The translations under genes were made by a program, and so were the position numbers. DNA of 56,361 nt from an uncultured Actinomycetes bacterium. Lineage in GTDB: Bacteria > Actinomycetota > Actinomycetes > S36-B12. The DNA lies in contig CAJBZP010000051.1 of assembly GCA_903960135.1 (NCBI GenBank), positions 1 through 56,361 on the forward strand, given 5' to 3'. Positions within the stretch are counted from its first letter, which is position 1; the number at the start of each line of letters is the position of its first letter. Below the pieces are notes generated by a model. The model was not told where the DNA came from and did not search any database. It was given only the letters and a program-made list of their open reading frames with translations. This document shows, in pieces, positions 1 through 7,884 of this stretch.

Positions 1-948
1 GCCTTTCAGCGTCCGGTCAATACGGTGTTTCAGTCCTACGCCTTATTCCCACATCTAGATATCTTCGAGAATGTGGCCTTTGGGCTGCGTCGCCGGGGAA
101 TCAAGGATGTGAAGACCCCGGTCAATCAAATGCTGGAGTTGGTCGAACTAAGCGCCATGGCCAGGCGGAAGCCAACCCAGCTGTCAGGTGGCCAGCAGCA
201 GCGGGTGGCAGTTGCTCGCGCATTGATAAATGAGCCGGATGTCTTACTTCTGGACGAACCCCTTGGTGCCTTGGACTTGAAATTACGGCGGCAGATGCAA
301 ATTGAACTGAAACGCATTCAACATGAGGTCGGCACCACGTTTGTGCATGTAACGCATGATCAAGAAGAGGCCATGACGATGGCCGACACCGTGGCTATCA
401 TGAATGCTGGGCGAATAGAGCAGATGGGTAACCCGGCTGCTATATACGAACTCCCTGAAACAGTTTTCGTCGCAAACTTCTTGGGGCAATCTAATCTGAT
501 TACCGGCACCGCCCAAGGCCGAAATGGTGACGACATCTTGGTGTCGGCGCATGGCCAGAACTATGTCGTCCCTGCAGCTCGATCATCGGCTCCGGGATCG
601 TCGGTCATCGTTGGCGTGCGCCCCGAGAAAATGACGGTTCTCGACGCCGTGGATGGTCACCGAGCCCCTGAAGCTCATAACAAGGTTTCGGGTCGGGTAA
701 CCGACGTTTCATATGCCGGGGTGTCAACCCAATACCTAGTGCGCACTCCATGGGATCAAGAACTCACAGTGTTCGAACAAAATGTCATCGTGGGGGATCG
801 GTGCTCGGTCGGTGATGAAGTCCTGCTCCATTGGGCCAGCGAGCACACATTCGGTCTAGACGGTGCGCAGGATGTGCACGCGGGGGTCGCACCGGAGCTG
901 TTGGACCTCGAGGCGGCTGCCAGTGCACCCCAGAGTCGCGGCGCCTAA
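1..948 (+). CDS. potA: Spermidine/putrescine-type ABC transporter ATP-binding protein (5' truncated)
   Basis: This is the cytoplasmic ATPase that powers polyamine-type uptake together with the two permeases that follow. The window edge cuts off the N-terminus, so the Walker A loop is missing, but the reading frame is open from base 1. Visible in order are the Q-loop ([10 protein letters not shown]), the ABC signature LSGGQQQR, Walker B (VLLLDEP) with D-loop GALD, the H-loop THDQEEA, and a C-terminal TOBE-like domain. The length and TOBE domain fit the PotA/iron/molybdate group. The two following PotB/PotC-like permeases favour polyamines. No periplasmic binding protein (PotD) is in view; it may lie upstream. 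Substrate is inferred from context, not from binding residues. Confidence 0.88.
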   Translation, partial: AFQRPVNTVFQSYALFPHLDIFENVAFGLRRRGIKDVKTPVNQMLELVELSAMARRKPTQLSGGQQQRVAVARALINEPDVLLLDEPLGALDLKLRRQMQIELKRIQHEVGTTFVHVTHDQEEAMTMADTVAIMNAGRIEQMGNPAAIYELPETVFVANFLGQSNLITGTAQGRNGDDILVSAHGQNYVVPAARSSAPGSSVIVGVRPEKMTVLDAVDGHRAPEAHNKVSGRVTDVSYAGVSTQYLVRTPWDQELTVFEQNVIVGDRCSVGDEVLLHWASEHTFGLDGAQDVHAGVAPELLDLEAAASAPQSRGA

Positions 949-950
949 TC

Positions 951-1841
951 GTGTCACCGATACTTGTAGCGGAGCCGGCAAAGCCGGTTGTCGTGGCCCA
1001 GCGCCGCTCCCGAACCGGCTACATTTTACTGTTCCCCGGTCTGACTTGGCTGGCAATCTTCTTCGCAATTCCGTTCATCACCTTGTTCATGACGAGTTTG
1101 CAACAACCCGTGCCGGGCAAGATGGGCAAGTATCAAGCGGGGTTTGAACTTAGTAACTACGCCAATGCGATGGCCGAATATTGGCCACAATTCCTTCGAT
1201 CCTTCATCTACGCAGGCATCGCAACCCTGCTCGCGTTAGTTATCGCCTTCCCCCTTGCATACTTCATTGCGATGAAGGGCGGAAGGTGGCGACCACTGTT
1301 GCTGGTGCTGGTAATCGCACCGTCTTTTGCCTCCTTCTTGCTTCGCACCTATGCGTGGCGCACGATCTTGTCCGATGAAGGCCCGATCACTTCTTTTTTC
1401 AACGCGCTGCACCTGCTGCCAGATGATCGAATTCTGAACACGGGCATCGCCGTGGTCGCAGGGCTGACGTACAACTTCTTGCCGTTCATGATCTTGCCGC
1501 TCTATGCGGCTATTGAAAAAATCGACCCACGGTTGATCGAGGCATCGAGCGACCTCTATGCATCGGCATCGACGACCTTCCGCAAAGTAACCTGGCCGCT
1601 CTCCCTGCCGGGGGTGGTGGCCGGAACATTACTGACATTCATTCCGGCCGCTGGTGATTACATCAACGCGGAACTATTGGGTTCAACCAAGGATCGCATG
1701 ATCGGCAATGTGATCCAGACGAACTTTATCGAGTTTCGTGACTATCCGACGGCAAGTGCCCTCTCCTTTGTGCTGATGGCCGTGATCTTGGTGATGGTAT
1801 TCACCTACATCCGAAGAGCCGGGACGGAGGAACTCGTCTGA
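951..1841 (+). CDS. potB: Spermidine/putrescine-type ABC transporter permease
   Basis: An inner-membrane permease of about 296 residues, with roughly six hydrophobic segments. The cytoplasmic EAA-type loop appears as EASSDLYASASTTFRKVTWP, the contact site for the ATPase. I chose the GTG at 951, two bases after the potA stop. The longer open frame runs back into potA and gives an arginine-rich, implausible N-terminus. The stop TGA overlaps the ATG of the next gene by one base, so potB and potC are translationally coupled. The pairing with PotC and PotA indicates a heterodimeric importer. Substrate range (spermidine, putrescine or related) cannot be read from the sequence. Confidence 0.9.
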   Translation: MSPILVAEPAKPVVVAQRRSRTGYILLFPGLTWLAIFFAIPFITLFMTSLQQPVPGKMGKYQAGFELSNYANAMAEYWPQFLRSFIYAGIATLLALVIAFPLAYFIAMKGGRWRPLLLVLVIAPSFASFLLRTYAWRTILSDEGPITSFFNALHLLPDDRILNTGIAVVAGLTYNFLPFMILPLYAAIEKIDPRLIEASSDLYASASTTFRKVTWPLSLPGVVAGTLLTFIPAAGDYINAELLGSTKDRMIGNVIQTNFIEFRDYPTASALSFVLMAVILVMVFTYIRRAGTEELV

Positions 1842-2638
1842 TGCGCTTTGTTCGCAGGAACCTACTTCGCGTAGTTGCAATCCTTGTCTTGGTTTATCTG
1901 TTTATCCCGATTGCAGTCGTGGCGATTTTGAGTTTCAATAAACCGAGCGGCAAGTTCAATATCAGTTGGAACGCGTTCTCGACGGATGCCTGGACCAATC
2001 TCTGTGGTGTCCCCGGTGTCTGCTCCTCGTTTGTCACCAGTATTCAAATTGGTCTCATTGCGACGGTCGTGGCAACCGCGCTGGGAACCATGATCGCTTT
2101 CGCCTTGGTGCGCTACCGTTTTCGCGGCCGTAGCACGACCAATCTACTGATCTTCTTGCCGATGGCGACACCTGAGGTTGTCATGGGTTCGAGTTTGCTC
2201 GCCCTGTTCTTGAACCTGCGCTTCCCACTGGGCCAGTGGACGGTGATCATCGCTCACATCATGTTCATCATCTCTTTTGTGGTAGTCACGGTGAAAGCCA
2301 GATTGCAAGGACTAGACCCAAGGCTTGAAGAGGCGGCTCGAGACCTTTACGCGAATCCGCGGGCGACATTTCGTTATGTCACCTTGCCTCTGGTGGCTCC
2401 CGGGATCGCGGGCGCAGCCCTACTTGGGTTCTCGTTGTCCTTTGATGACTTCATCATCAGCTATTTCAATGCGGGAACCTTGGTGACTTTCCCGATCTTC
2501 ATCTGGGGCGCTGCGCAACGGGGTATCCCGGTGCAGGTAAATGCCTTGGCCACCCTTGTATTTGCCATTGCACTGCTCATAGTTCTCGGTAGTCAAGTGG
2601 TGAACTATCGTCGGCGCCGCAAGTTGATGTCGGCCTGA
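1841..2638 (+). CDS. potC: Spermidine/putrescine-type ABC transporter permease
   Basis: The second membrane subunit of the importer, 265 residues, with an N-terminal signal-anchor-like helix after MRFVRRNLLR. The EAA loop reads EEAARDLYANPRATFRYVTLP. The start overlaps the potB stop by one base. A motif typical of PotC (FDDFIISYF) lies near residue 205. It is followed by a 131-base spacer holding a strongly folded RNA leader before the oxidase gene, so the catabolic genes may be controlled separately from the transporter. Confidence 0.9.
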   Translation: MRFVRRNLLRVVAILVLVYLFIPIAVVAILSFNKPSGKFNISWNAFSTDAWTNLCGVPGVCSSFVTSIQIGLIATVVATALGTMIAFALVRYRFRGRSTTNLLIFLPMATPEVVMGSSLLALFLNLRFPLGQWTVIIAHIMFIISFVVVTVKARLQGLDPRLEEAARDLYANPRATFRYVTLPLVAPGIAGAALLGFSLSFDDFIISYFNAGTLVTFPIFIWGAAQRGIPVQVNALATLVFAIALLIVLGSQVVNYRRRRKLMSA

Positions 2639-2671
2639 TCGATTTCTTGGTACGGTTGGGGTTCTGACGGG

Positions 2672-2769
2672 CAGGCTGTAGGCAGCCTCGATTTGGTTGA
2701 AGGGACTGGTGGGATCCCCTGGGCGTTGGCCCAGGTTTCCGATGGTCCCGCTACCGAAAGGCCAAACCC
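2672..2769 (+). ncRNA. Structured 5' leader RNA upstream of the FAD oxidase (candidate riboswitch, family not recognised)
   Basis: Four helices can be paired by eye. AGGCTG (2673-2678) pairs with CAGCCT (2683-2688) around a TAGG loop. TTTGG (2692-2696) pairs with CCAAA (2762-2766), with two flanking G·U pairs. GGGAC (2702-2706) pairs with GTCCC (2745-2749). CCTGGGC (2718-2724) pairs with GCCCAGG (2729-2735) around GTTG. GGGA (2711-2714) can also pair with TTCC (2737-2740), giving a long arm with an asymmetric unpaired segment (2750-2759). The likely Shine-Dalgarno GAAAGG (2756-2761) and the GTG start at 2770 sit at the 3' edge of the outer helix, as in translation-controlling riboswitches. 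I compared it from memory with guanidine-I, ZTP, glycine, SAM and glutamine aptamers and found no match. Function is inference. Confidence 0.5.
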
Positions 2770-4185
2770 GTGTTCGTCGACACGCAGACTGAAACCTCGA
2801 TGAGGTCACTGGCGAATGTCCGCCATGAAGTTTTTTGGCTTGATGATCCGACGCGCCCGGTGGCGCGGCCGCCATTGCAGGCGCATATCACCGCCGACCT
2901 TTGTGTCGTTGGCGGCGGTTTTAGCGGTCTTTGGACGTCGGTGCTTGCCAAACAGCAGCATCCTGACTGGCGGGTGGTCCTACTCGAAGGGGATCAGGTC
3001 GCCAGTGGCGCAACGGGCCGCAACGGTGGATTCTGCGCGGCCTCCCTTACCCACGGGCTGGCAAATGGGATGAGCCGGTGGCCCGGTGAGATGCCGATCC
3101 TGCTGCAATTGGGCCGGGAAAACCTGGACGCGATTGAGGTTTTCGTTGCCGATCACGGGATCGACTGCGAGTTTGTTCGATCCGGGGATTTAGCGATTGC
3201 AACCGAGGCATACCAAGTCGCAGATCTCATTGAGCACTGCGAGGCGGGTAACGCACTAGGGCTGTCGCTGGAGTTCCTAGATGAGGAGTCCTTGAAAAGT
3301 CGCGTAGATTCACCCACCTACCTTGCCGGGTTATTCGACGGGGCCGGGACCGCGATGGTGAATCCGGCGCGATTGGCTTGGGGTTTGGCGCGGGTTGCGA
3401 CTGACTTGGGCGTCGAAATCCATGAACACTCGCCGGTATCGACCATGTCGGACAAATTGGCAGCCGTCAGTGTCTTCACGATTTCGGGGAGTGTGGCTGC
3501 TTCGAGAGTGGCGCTTGCAACTAACGCGTATCCGCCGCTATTGCGTCGTATCAGCAACTACGTGGTTCCCGTCTATGACTATGTTCTGATGTCGGAGCCG
3601 CTAAGAGGCGAGCAGCGCGCATTAGTTGGATGGGATGGTCGCGAAGGATTGTCCGACAGTGGGAATCAATTTCACTACTACCGAATAACCGAAGAGGGAC
3701 GAATTCTGTGGGGCGGCTATGACGCGATTTATCACAGCGGTAACGGTTTTGGTAAGGAGCACGAGGTTGATGATGCCTCCTTCCAGCGGTTGGCCGCGCA
3801 CTTCTTCCAGACTTTCCCGCAATTAGCTGGCCTTGAGTTCACCCATGCATGGGGCGGGGCAATTGACACCTGCTCGCGCTTTAGTGCTTTTTGGGGTAAT
3901 GCGCATGGCGGTAAGACCGTCTACGTAACCGGATACACCGGGTTAGGCGTTGGCGCATCTAGGTTCGGTGCGCAGGTCATGCTCGACCTATTGGCGGGGC
4001 GAGAAACGGCGCGGACGAAATTGCAGATGGTAAGGCGGAAACCTAAGCCGTTCCCGCCAGAGCCGCTTCGGTCCATCGGTATTGATTGGACAACTAGGGC
4101 ACTGAAGTCGGCCGACCGAAACTTCGGACGCCGGAATTTGTGGCTGCGCACATTGGATCGGCTTGGGTTGGGGTTCGACTCGTAA
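2770..4185 (+). CDS. FAD-dependent amine/amino-acid oxidoreductase (DAO family, PuuB-like)
   Basis: A 471-residue flavoprotein of the D-amino-acid-oxidase fold. The dinucleotide-binding motif is DLCVVGGGFSGLW (about residues 41-53). The conserved GATGRNGGF follows near residue 82, and the C-terminal FAD contact YVTGYTGLGVG near residue 385. The family includes gamma-glutamylputrescine oxidase (PuuB) and glycine/sarcosine oxidases, which release an aldehyde or keto acid, ammonia and hydrogen peroxide. The neighbouring transporter, ureohydrolase and GABA genes point to polyamine or guanidino substrates, but specificity is inferred. The GTG at 2770 has GAAAGG about eight bases upstream; an ATG at 2800 is the alternative. 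The folded leader before it suggests post-transcriptional control. Confidence 0.82.
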   Translation: MFVDTQTETSMRSLANVRHEVFWLDDPTRPVARPPLQAHITADLCVVGGGFSGLWTSVLAKQQHPDWRVVLLEGDQVASGATGRNGGFCAASLTHGLANGMSRWPGEMPILLQLGRENLDAIEVFVADHGIDCEFVRSGDLAIATEAYQVADLIEHCEAGNALGLSLEFLDEESLKSRVDSPTYLAGLFDGAGTAMVNPARLAWGLARVATDLGVEIHEHSPVSTMSDKLAAVSVFTISGSVAASRVALATNAYPPLLRRISNYVVPVYDYVLMSEPLRGEQRALVGWDGREGLSDSGNQFHYYRITEEGRILWGGYDAIYHSGNGFGKEHEVDDASFQRLAAHFFQTFPQLAGLEFTHAWGGAIDTCSRFSAFWGNAHGGKTVYVTGYTGLGVGASRFGAQVMLDLLAGRETARTKLQMVRRKPKPFPPEPLRSIGIDWTTRALKSADRNFGRRNLWLRTLDRLGLGFDS

Positions 4186-4208
4186 GTACCCAGTATTAAG
4201 GTCAGGGG

Positions 4209-5234
4209 ATGACGCGCTACGGAGCACAATTTGGGCCGGATATTACCTTTCTTGGAGTGGATCGCTGTGATCTAGACGACCCGAGCTCCTATGACAGCGC
4301 TGATATCGTGATTTTGGGCGCGCCATTTGATGGCGGGACCTCTTTTCGAAGCGGCGCCCGCTTCGGCCCACAGGCAATTCGAGCAACCTGCTATCTGCCA
4401 CACGACGGTAGCCGGCCATCCCTGGCGATGAGGGTTGACGGCTTGGCCGATCTGCGAGTGGTAGACGCCGGTGACGTCGAGATGTATAGCGGTGATGCTG
4501 CCACCGCATGTGCTTCCCTGGAGGCGGTAGTTGAAAAGGTGGCCAAGGCTGGCGCTATCCCCATTATTTTGGGTGGTGATCACACCATCACTTGGCCAGA
4601 TGTGACCGGAGTGGCCCGTGCCCGCGGGTGGGGCAAGGTTGCGATCATTCATTTCGATGCGCACGCTGACACCGGCGACACCTGCTTTGGCTCACTGATC
4701 GGGCACGGCCAACCAATGCGCAGACTGATCGAGTCCGGGGCGGCTCGTGGCGATCGGTTCTTGCAGATCGGGCTTCGAGGTTATTGGCCCGAGCCGGAAA
4801 CCTTGCAATGGATGGCCGAGCAGGGTATGCGATCGTATGAAATGACTGAGATTGTCGAACGCGGGCTAGGCGAGGTCTTGACCGAGGCTTTTGCGATTGC
4901 CCTGGATGAATGTGACGGCGTCTTCCTCAGTGTCGATATTGATGTCTGCGACCCGGGCCATGCACCTGGTACCGGCACACCAGAGCCCGGCGGTCTCACC
5001 GCGCGCGAGTTATTGGATGCGGTTCGACGTATCTGCTACGAACTGCCCGTTGTAGGCATGGACGTGGTTGAAGTTGCACCACCATTTGATCATGCCGATA
5101 TCACGGTGATGCTTGGTAACCGTGTGGTCCTGGAGGCCCTATCGGCAATCGCCCGACGCCGGCAAGATGATCGTGATGGCACGACTTGGGATCCGCGGCA
5201 GCCACTGCTCGCTGACCGAATCCCGGGGGAGTAG
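4209..5234 (+). CDS. speB: Agmatinase/arginase-family ureohydrolase
   Basis: A 341-residue member of the manganese ureohydrolase family, which removes urea from a guanidino group. The metal ligands are all present: GGDHT (near residue 122), HFDAHADTGD (near residue 149) and SVDIDVCDP (near residue 241), followed by APGTGTPEPGG. A purine-rich AGGTCAGGGG precedes the ATG. Agmatinase would give putrescine. Guanidinobutyrase, which gives GABA directly, is equally compatible with the neighbouring gabT. Family is certain; exact substrate is not. The next gene begins three bases after the stop, so the two are co-transcribed. Confidence 0.88.
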   Translation: MTRYGAQFGPDITFLGVDRCDLDDPSSYDSADIVILGAPFDGGTSFRSGARFGPQAIRATCYLPHDGSRPSLAMRVDGLADLRVVDAGDVEMYSGDAATACASLEAVVEKVAKAGAIPIILGGDHTITWPDVTGVARARGWGKVAIIHFDAHADTGDTCFGSLIGHGQPMRRLIESGAARGDRFLQIGLRGYWPEPETLQWMAEQGMRSYEMTEIVERGLGEVLTEAFAIALDECDGVFLSVDIDVCDPGHAPGTGTPEPGGLTARELLDAVRRICYELPVVGMDVVEVAPPFDHADITVMLGNRVVLEALSAIARRRQDDRDGTTWDPRQPLLADRIPGE

Positions 5235-5236
5235 CC

Positions 5237-6451
5237 GTGCGGGTACTCGCAGTTGGCGCTGGCGGTGTCGGCACTTCGGCAGCCCTGATAGCGAAGCGGC
5301 GAGATTTTTTCGAATTGTGGGTTTGTGCCGACTACGACATGAATCGAGCTAGTGCGCTGGCAGCCCGAGTCGGCGATCCGCGATTTGTGGCGGCGCAAAT
5401 TGACGCGGCAAATGCCGCAGAGATCACCGAACTGTGTCAGGCTCACGGAATCACCCACGTGCTCAACGTCATTGATCCGCGGTACGTTATGCCGATTTTC
5501 GACGGCGCCTTTGCCGCCGGTGCTAATTACCTCGATACCGCAATGAGTCTTTCGCGCCCGCATCTGACCCTGCCCCACGAGCAGGTAGGTGTCTTGCTCG
5601 GCGCTGAGCAGTTTGCAAAGGAACCGCAGTGGCAAGAGGCTGGACTCTTGGCCTTGTGCGGAGTGGGGGTGGAGCCGGGGCTCTCGGATATTTTCGCGAG
5701 ATATGCCGCAGATCACCTGTTTAGCGAAATCGATGAGATCGGCATCCGTGATGGTGCGAATTTGACGGTCTCGGGCTACGACTTCGCGCCGACGTTTTCA
5801 ATCTGGACCACGATCGAGGAGTGCCTCAATCCACCGGTGATCTGGGAGGCGGGTCGGGGCTGGTATACCACCGCCCCGTTCAGCGAACCTGAGATCTTTG
5901 ATTTCCCCGAAGGTATCGGGCCGGTTGAATGTGTCAACGTAGAGCACGAGGAAGTCCTCTTGGTGCCGCGATGGATCAAGTGCAAACGGGTCACTTTTAA
6001 GTATGGTCTCGGCGATGAGTTCATCGAGGTGCTAAAGACTTTGCATAAGCTGGGGCTTGACAGCACGACTCCGGTTAGCGTTCGAGGGGTCATGGTGAGT
6101 CCGCGGGATCTAGTCTCGGCTGCATTGCCAGACCCGGCGACTCTAGGTGACAAAATGACAGGCAAGACTTGTGCCGGCACTTGGGTTACGGGCGCCGGAA
6201 ACATGGGTGAACCGAAATCGGTTTACCTCTACCACGTCCTCGACAATGACTGGTCGATGCGTGAGTACGGGGTGCAGGCGGTGGTTTGGCAAACCGCCAT
6301 GAATCCGGTAATAGCCCTTGAGTTACTCGCGTCAAAGGCGTGGCAAGGCACTGGAGTATTAGGCCCGGAGGCCTTTGATGCCGTGCCGTTCTTGGAGTTA
6401 ATGGATTCTGGCTACGGCCAAAAATATGGGCTCCGGGTCGATAACCAGTAA
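5237..6451 (+). CDS. Saccharopine dehydrogenase-family NAD(P)-dependent enzyme
   Basis: A 404-residue protein opening with a Rossmann fingerprint, VLAVGAGGVGTSAA (residues 3-16), followed by the saccharopine-dehydrogenase C-terminal domain. Relatives include saccharopine dehydrogenase, carboxynorspermidine dehydrogenase and homospermidine-synthase-like enzymes, which make or break C-N bonds between an amine and a keto acid or aldehyde. Next to a polyamine importer and a ureohydrolase, a role in polyamine or lysine/aminoaldehyde conversion is plausible but unproven. The GTG start lies two bases after the ureohydrolase stop region and follows a GGGGAG ribosome site. Its stop codon abuts the stop of the convergent gabT with no spacer. 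Confidence 0.75.
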   Translation: MRVLAVGAGGVGTSAALIAKRRDFFELWVCADYDMNRASALAARVGDPRFVAAQIDAANAAEITELCQAHGITHVLNVIDPRYVMPIFDGAFAAGANYLDTAMSLSRPHLTLPHEQVGVLLGAEQFAKEPQWQEAGLLALCGVGVEPGLSDIFARYAADHLFSEIDEIGIRDGANLTVSGYDFAPTFSIWTTIEECLNPPVIWEAGRGWYTTAPFSEPEIFDFPEGIGPVECVNVEHEEVLLVPRWIKCKRVTFKYGLGDEFIEVLKTLHKLGLDSTTPVSVRGVMVSPRDLVSAALPDPATLGDKMTGKTCAGTWVTGAGNMGEPKSVYLYHVLDNDWSMREYGVQAVVWQTAMNPVIALELLASKAWQGTGVLGPEAFDAVPFLELMDSGYGQKYGLRVDNQ

Positions 6452-7801
6452 TTAACTCGTGGCTTCAAAGCCGCGTTCGATGATGCCCAGTGCCTCTTCA
6501 AGCAGGTGCATTGGCATTGTCAACGGCGGCAGGAAACGTATGACATTGGAGTAGGTGCCGGTCGTGAGTACCATGACGCCTTCACCGTGGCAGTACTTCG
6601 CGATCGCGCTGGTGCGCTCGGGGTCTGGGTCCATGGTGCCAGGGCGAATTAATTCAATCGCGAGCATCGCCCCGCGACCGCGGATCTCGCCGATGGTGGG
6701 GTGATTGACTTTGATGGCTGCCAGCGCGGGGAGCATTACCGACTCGATGGCCTTCGCCCGCCCACATGCATCCTCTTCTTCCATCCACCTAATTGCCCCG
6801 AGGGCGGCGGCGCAAGCAACCGGGCTGCCGCCGTAGGTACCGCCCAGACCACCGGCTTGCACCGAATCCATGATCTCGGCCCGACCGGTCACCCCGGCAA
6901 GTGGCAGGCCACCGGCAATGCCCTTGGCGGTGGTTACGAGATCTGGGATAACGCCTTCATAGCTGCTGGCGAACCAATCACCGGTGCGGCAAAAACCACT
7001 TTGGATTTCATCGGCGACGAAAACGATGCCGTTTGCCTTGGCGAACTGCGACATCGCGGCGAAATAGCCAGCACCTGGGACAATGAAGCCGCCCTCACCT
7101 TGGATCGGTTCGATGACGATGGCGGCCACATTGGCGCCGCCGATCTCCTTCTCGATGCGGCTGATGGCTCGCTTGGCGATGTCGAGGCCAGAAAGTGGGG
7201 CATCGCGGAAGGGATAAGAGGTGGGTACGCGGTATACCTCCGACGCAAATGGGCCGAAGCCATCCTTGTAGGGCATGTTCTTTGCGGTCATCGCCATTGT
7301 CAGGTTGGTGCGGCCGTGATAGCCGTGTTCGACGACAACAACTGCGGCTCTGTTGGTGTAAGACCGAGCAATCTTGACCGCATTTTCGATTGCCTCGGCA
7401 CCGGAGTTGAAAAGTGCCGAGCGCTTGGCATGGTCACCCGGGGTCAGTCGATTAAGAGCCTCACAAACCTCTACATAACCGGCGTAAGGGGTCACCATGA
7501 AGCAGGTGTGGGTAAATGCCGCCACCTGGCGCTGAACATTTGCGACCACATATGGATTGGCATTTCCTACCGTGGTCACCGCGATCCCAGATCCCATGTC
7601 GATCATGGAGTTACCGTCAACGTCAACCAGCACACCGCCGCCGGCCTTGGTAATGAAAACCGGCAAAGTTACCCCGACTCCCGATGAAACCGCCTCGGTC
7701 TTGCGGGCTAGCAGGGCCATGGATTTTGGCCCGGGGATCGATGTGACAAGTCGGCGCTCTTGGGTTAGATCGTTGTCGGTGCGCTCAGGTGTCAAGGTCA
7801 T
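6452..7801 (-). CDS. gabT: 4-aminobutyrate aminotransferase (class III, PLP)
   Basis: A 449-residue class III transaminase that converts GABA and 2-oxoglutarate to succinate semialdehyde and glutamate. Landmarks are FNSGAEAIENAVKIAR (phosphate/cofactor region), HGYHGRTN, the ADEIQSG aspartate that contacts the pyridine nitrogen, and TAKGIAGG with the PLP lysine. The open frame extends to 7945, but the ATG at 7801 has a GGAG six bases upstream and gives the usual family length, so I start there. An ATG at 7813 is possible. It is transcribed divergently from the aldehyde dehydrogenase across an 83-base control region. The product of this enzyme is the expected substrate of that neighbour. Confidence 0.92.
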   Translation of the reverse strand: MTLTPERTDNDLTQERRLVTSIPGPKSMALLARKTEAVSSGVGVTLPVFITKAGGGVLVDVDGNSMIDMGSGIAVTTVGNANPYVVANVQRQVAAFTHTCFMVTPYAGYVEVCEALNRLTPGDHAKRSALFNSGAEAIENAVKIARSYTNRAAVVVVEHGYHGRTNLTMAMTAKNMPYKDGFGPFASEVYRVPTSYPFRDAPLSGLDIAKRAISRIEKEIGGANVAAIVIEPIQGEGGFIVPGAGYFAAMSQFAKANGIVFVADEIQSGFCRTGDWFASSYEGVIPDLVTTAKGIAGGLPLAGVTGRAEIMDSVQAGGLGGTYGGSPVACAAALGAIRWMEEEDACGRAKAIESVMLPALAAIKVNHPTIGEIRGRGAMLAIELIRPGTMDPDPERTSAIAKYCHGEGVMVLTTGTYSNVIRFLPPLTMPMHLLEEALGIIERGFEATS

Positions 7802-7872
7802 GGCGGGCTCCATTTCTCCAGGTGGGCTCAACCCTAGGTCAATGCCGGTGAACTCGCGGACTGAGGGGGGCA

Positions 7873-7878
7873 TAGGTT
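7873..7878 (+). promoter_or_regulatory. -10 hexamer for leaderless aldehyde dehydrogenase mRNA
   Basis: TAGGTT, then six bases (TTACCC), then the ATG at 7885. There is no Shine-Dalgarno sequence in the gap. The geometry puts the transcript start on the start codon. Confidence 0.5.
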
Positions 7879-7884
7879 TTACCC

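Noticed and set aside
2702-2735. ZTP (pfl) or guanidine-I riboswitch identity for the potC–oxidase leader
   Set aside because: GGACTGG and CCTGGGC recall parts of those motifs, but the order and spacing of conserved segments do not fit from memory.
2420-2875. Minus-strand open frame across the potC–oxidase gap
   Set aside because: It overlaps potC, the folded leader and the oxidase start. The protein is basic and low-complexity, and the RNA structure explains the sequence better.
6701-7687. 328-codon plus-strand open frame
   Set aside because: It lies wholly antisense to gabT, which has all catalytic motifs. Its translation shows no domain and unusual composition.
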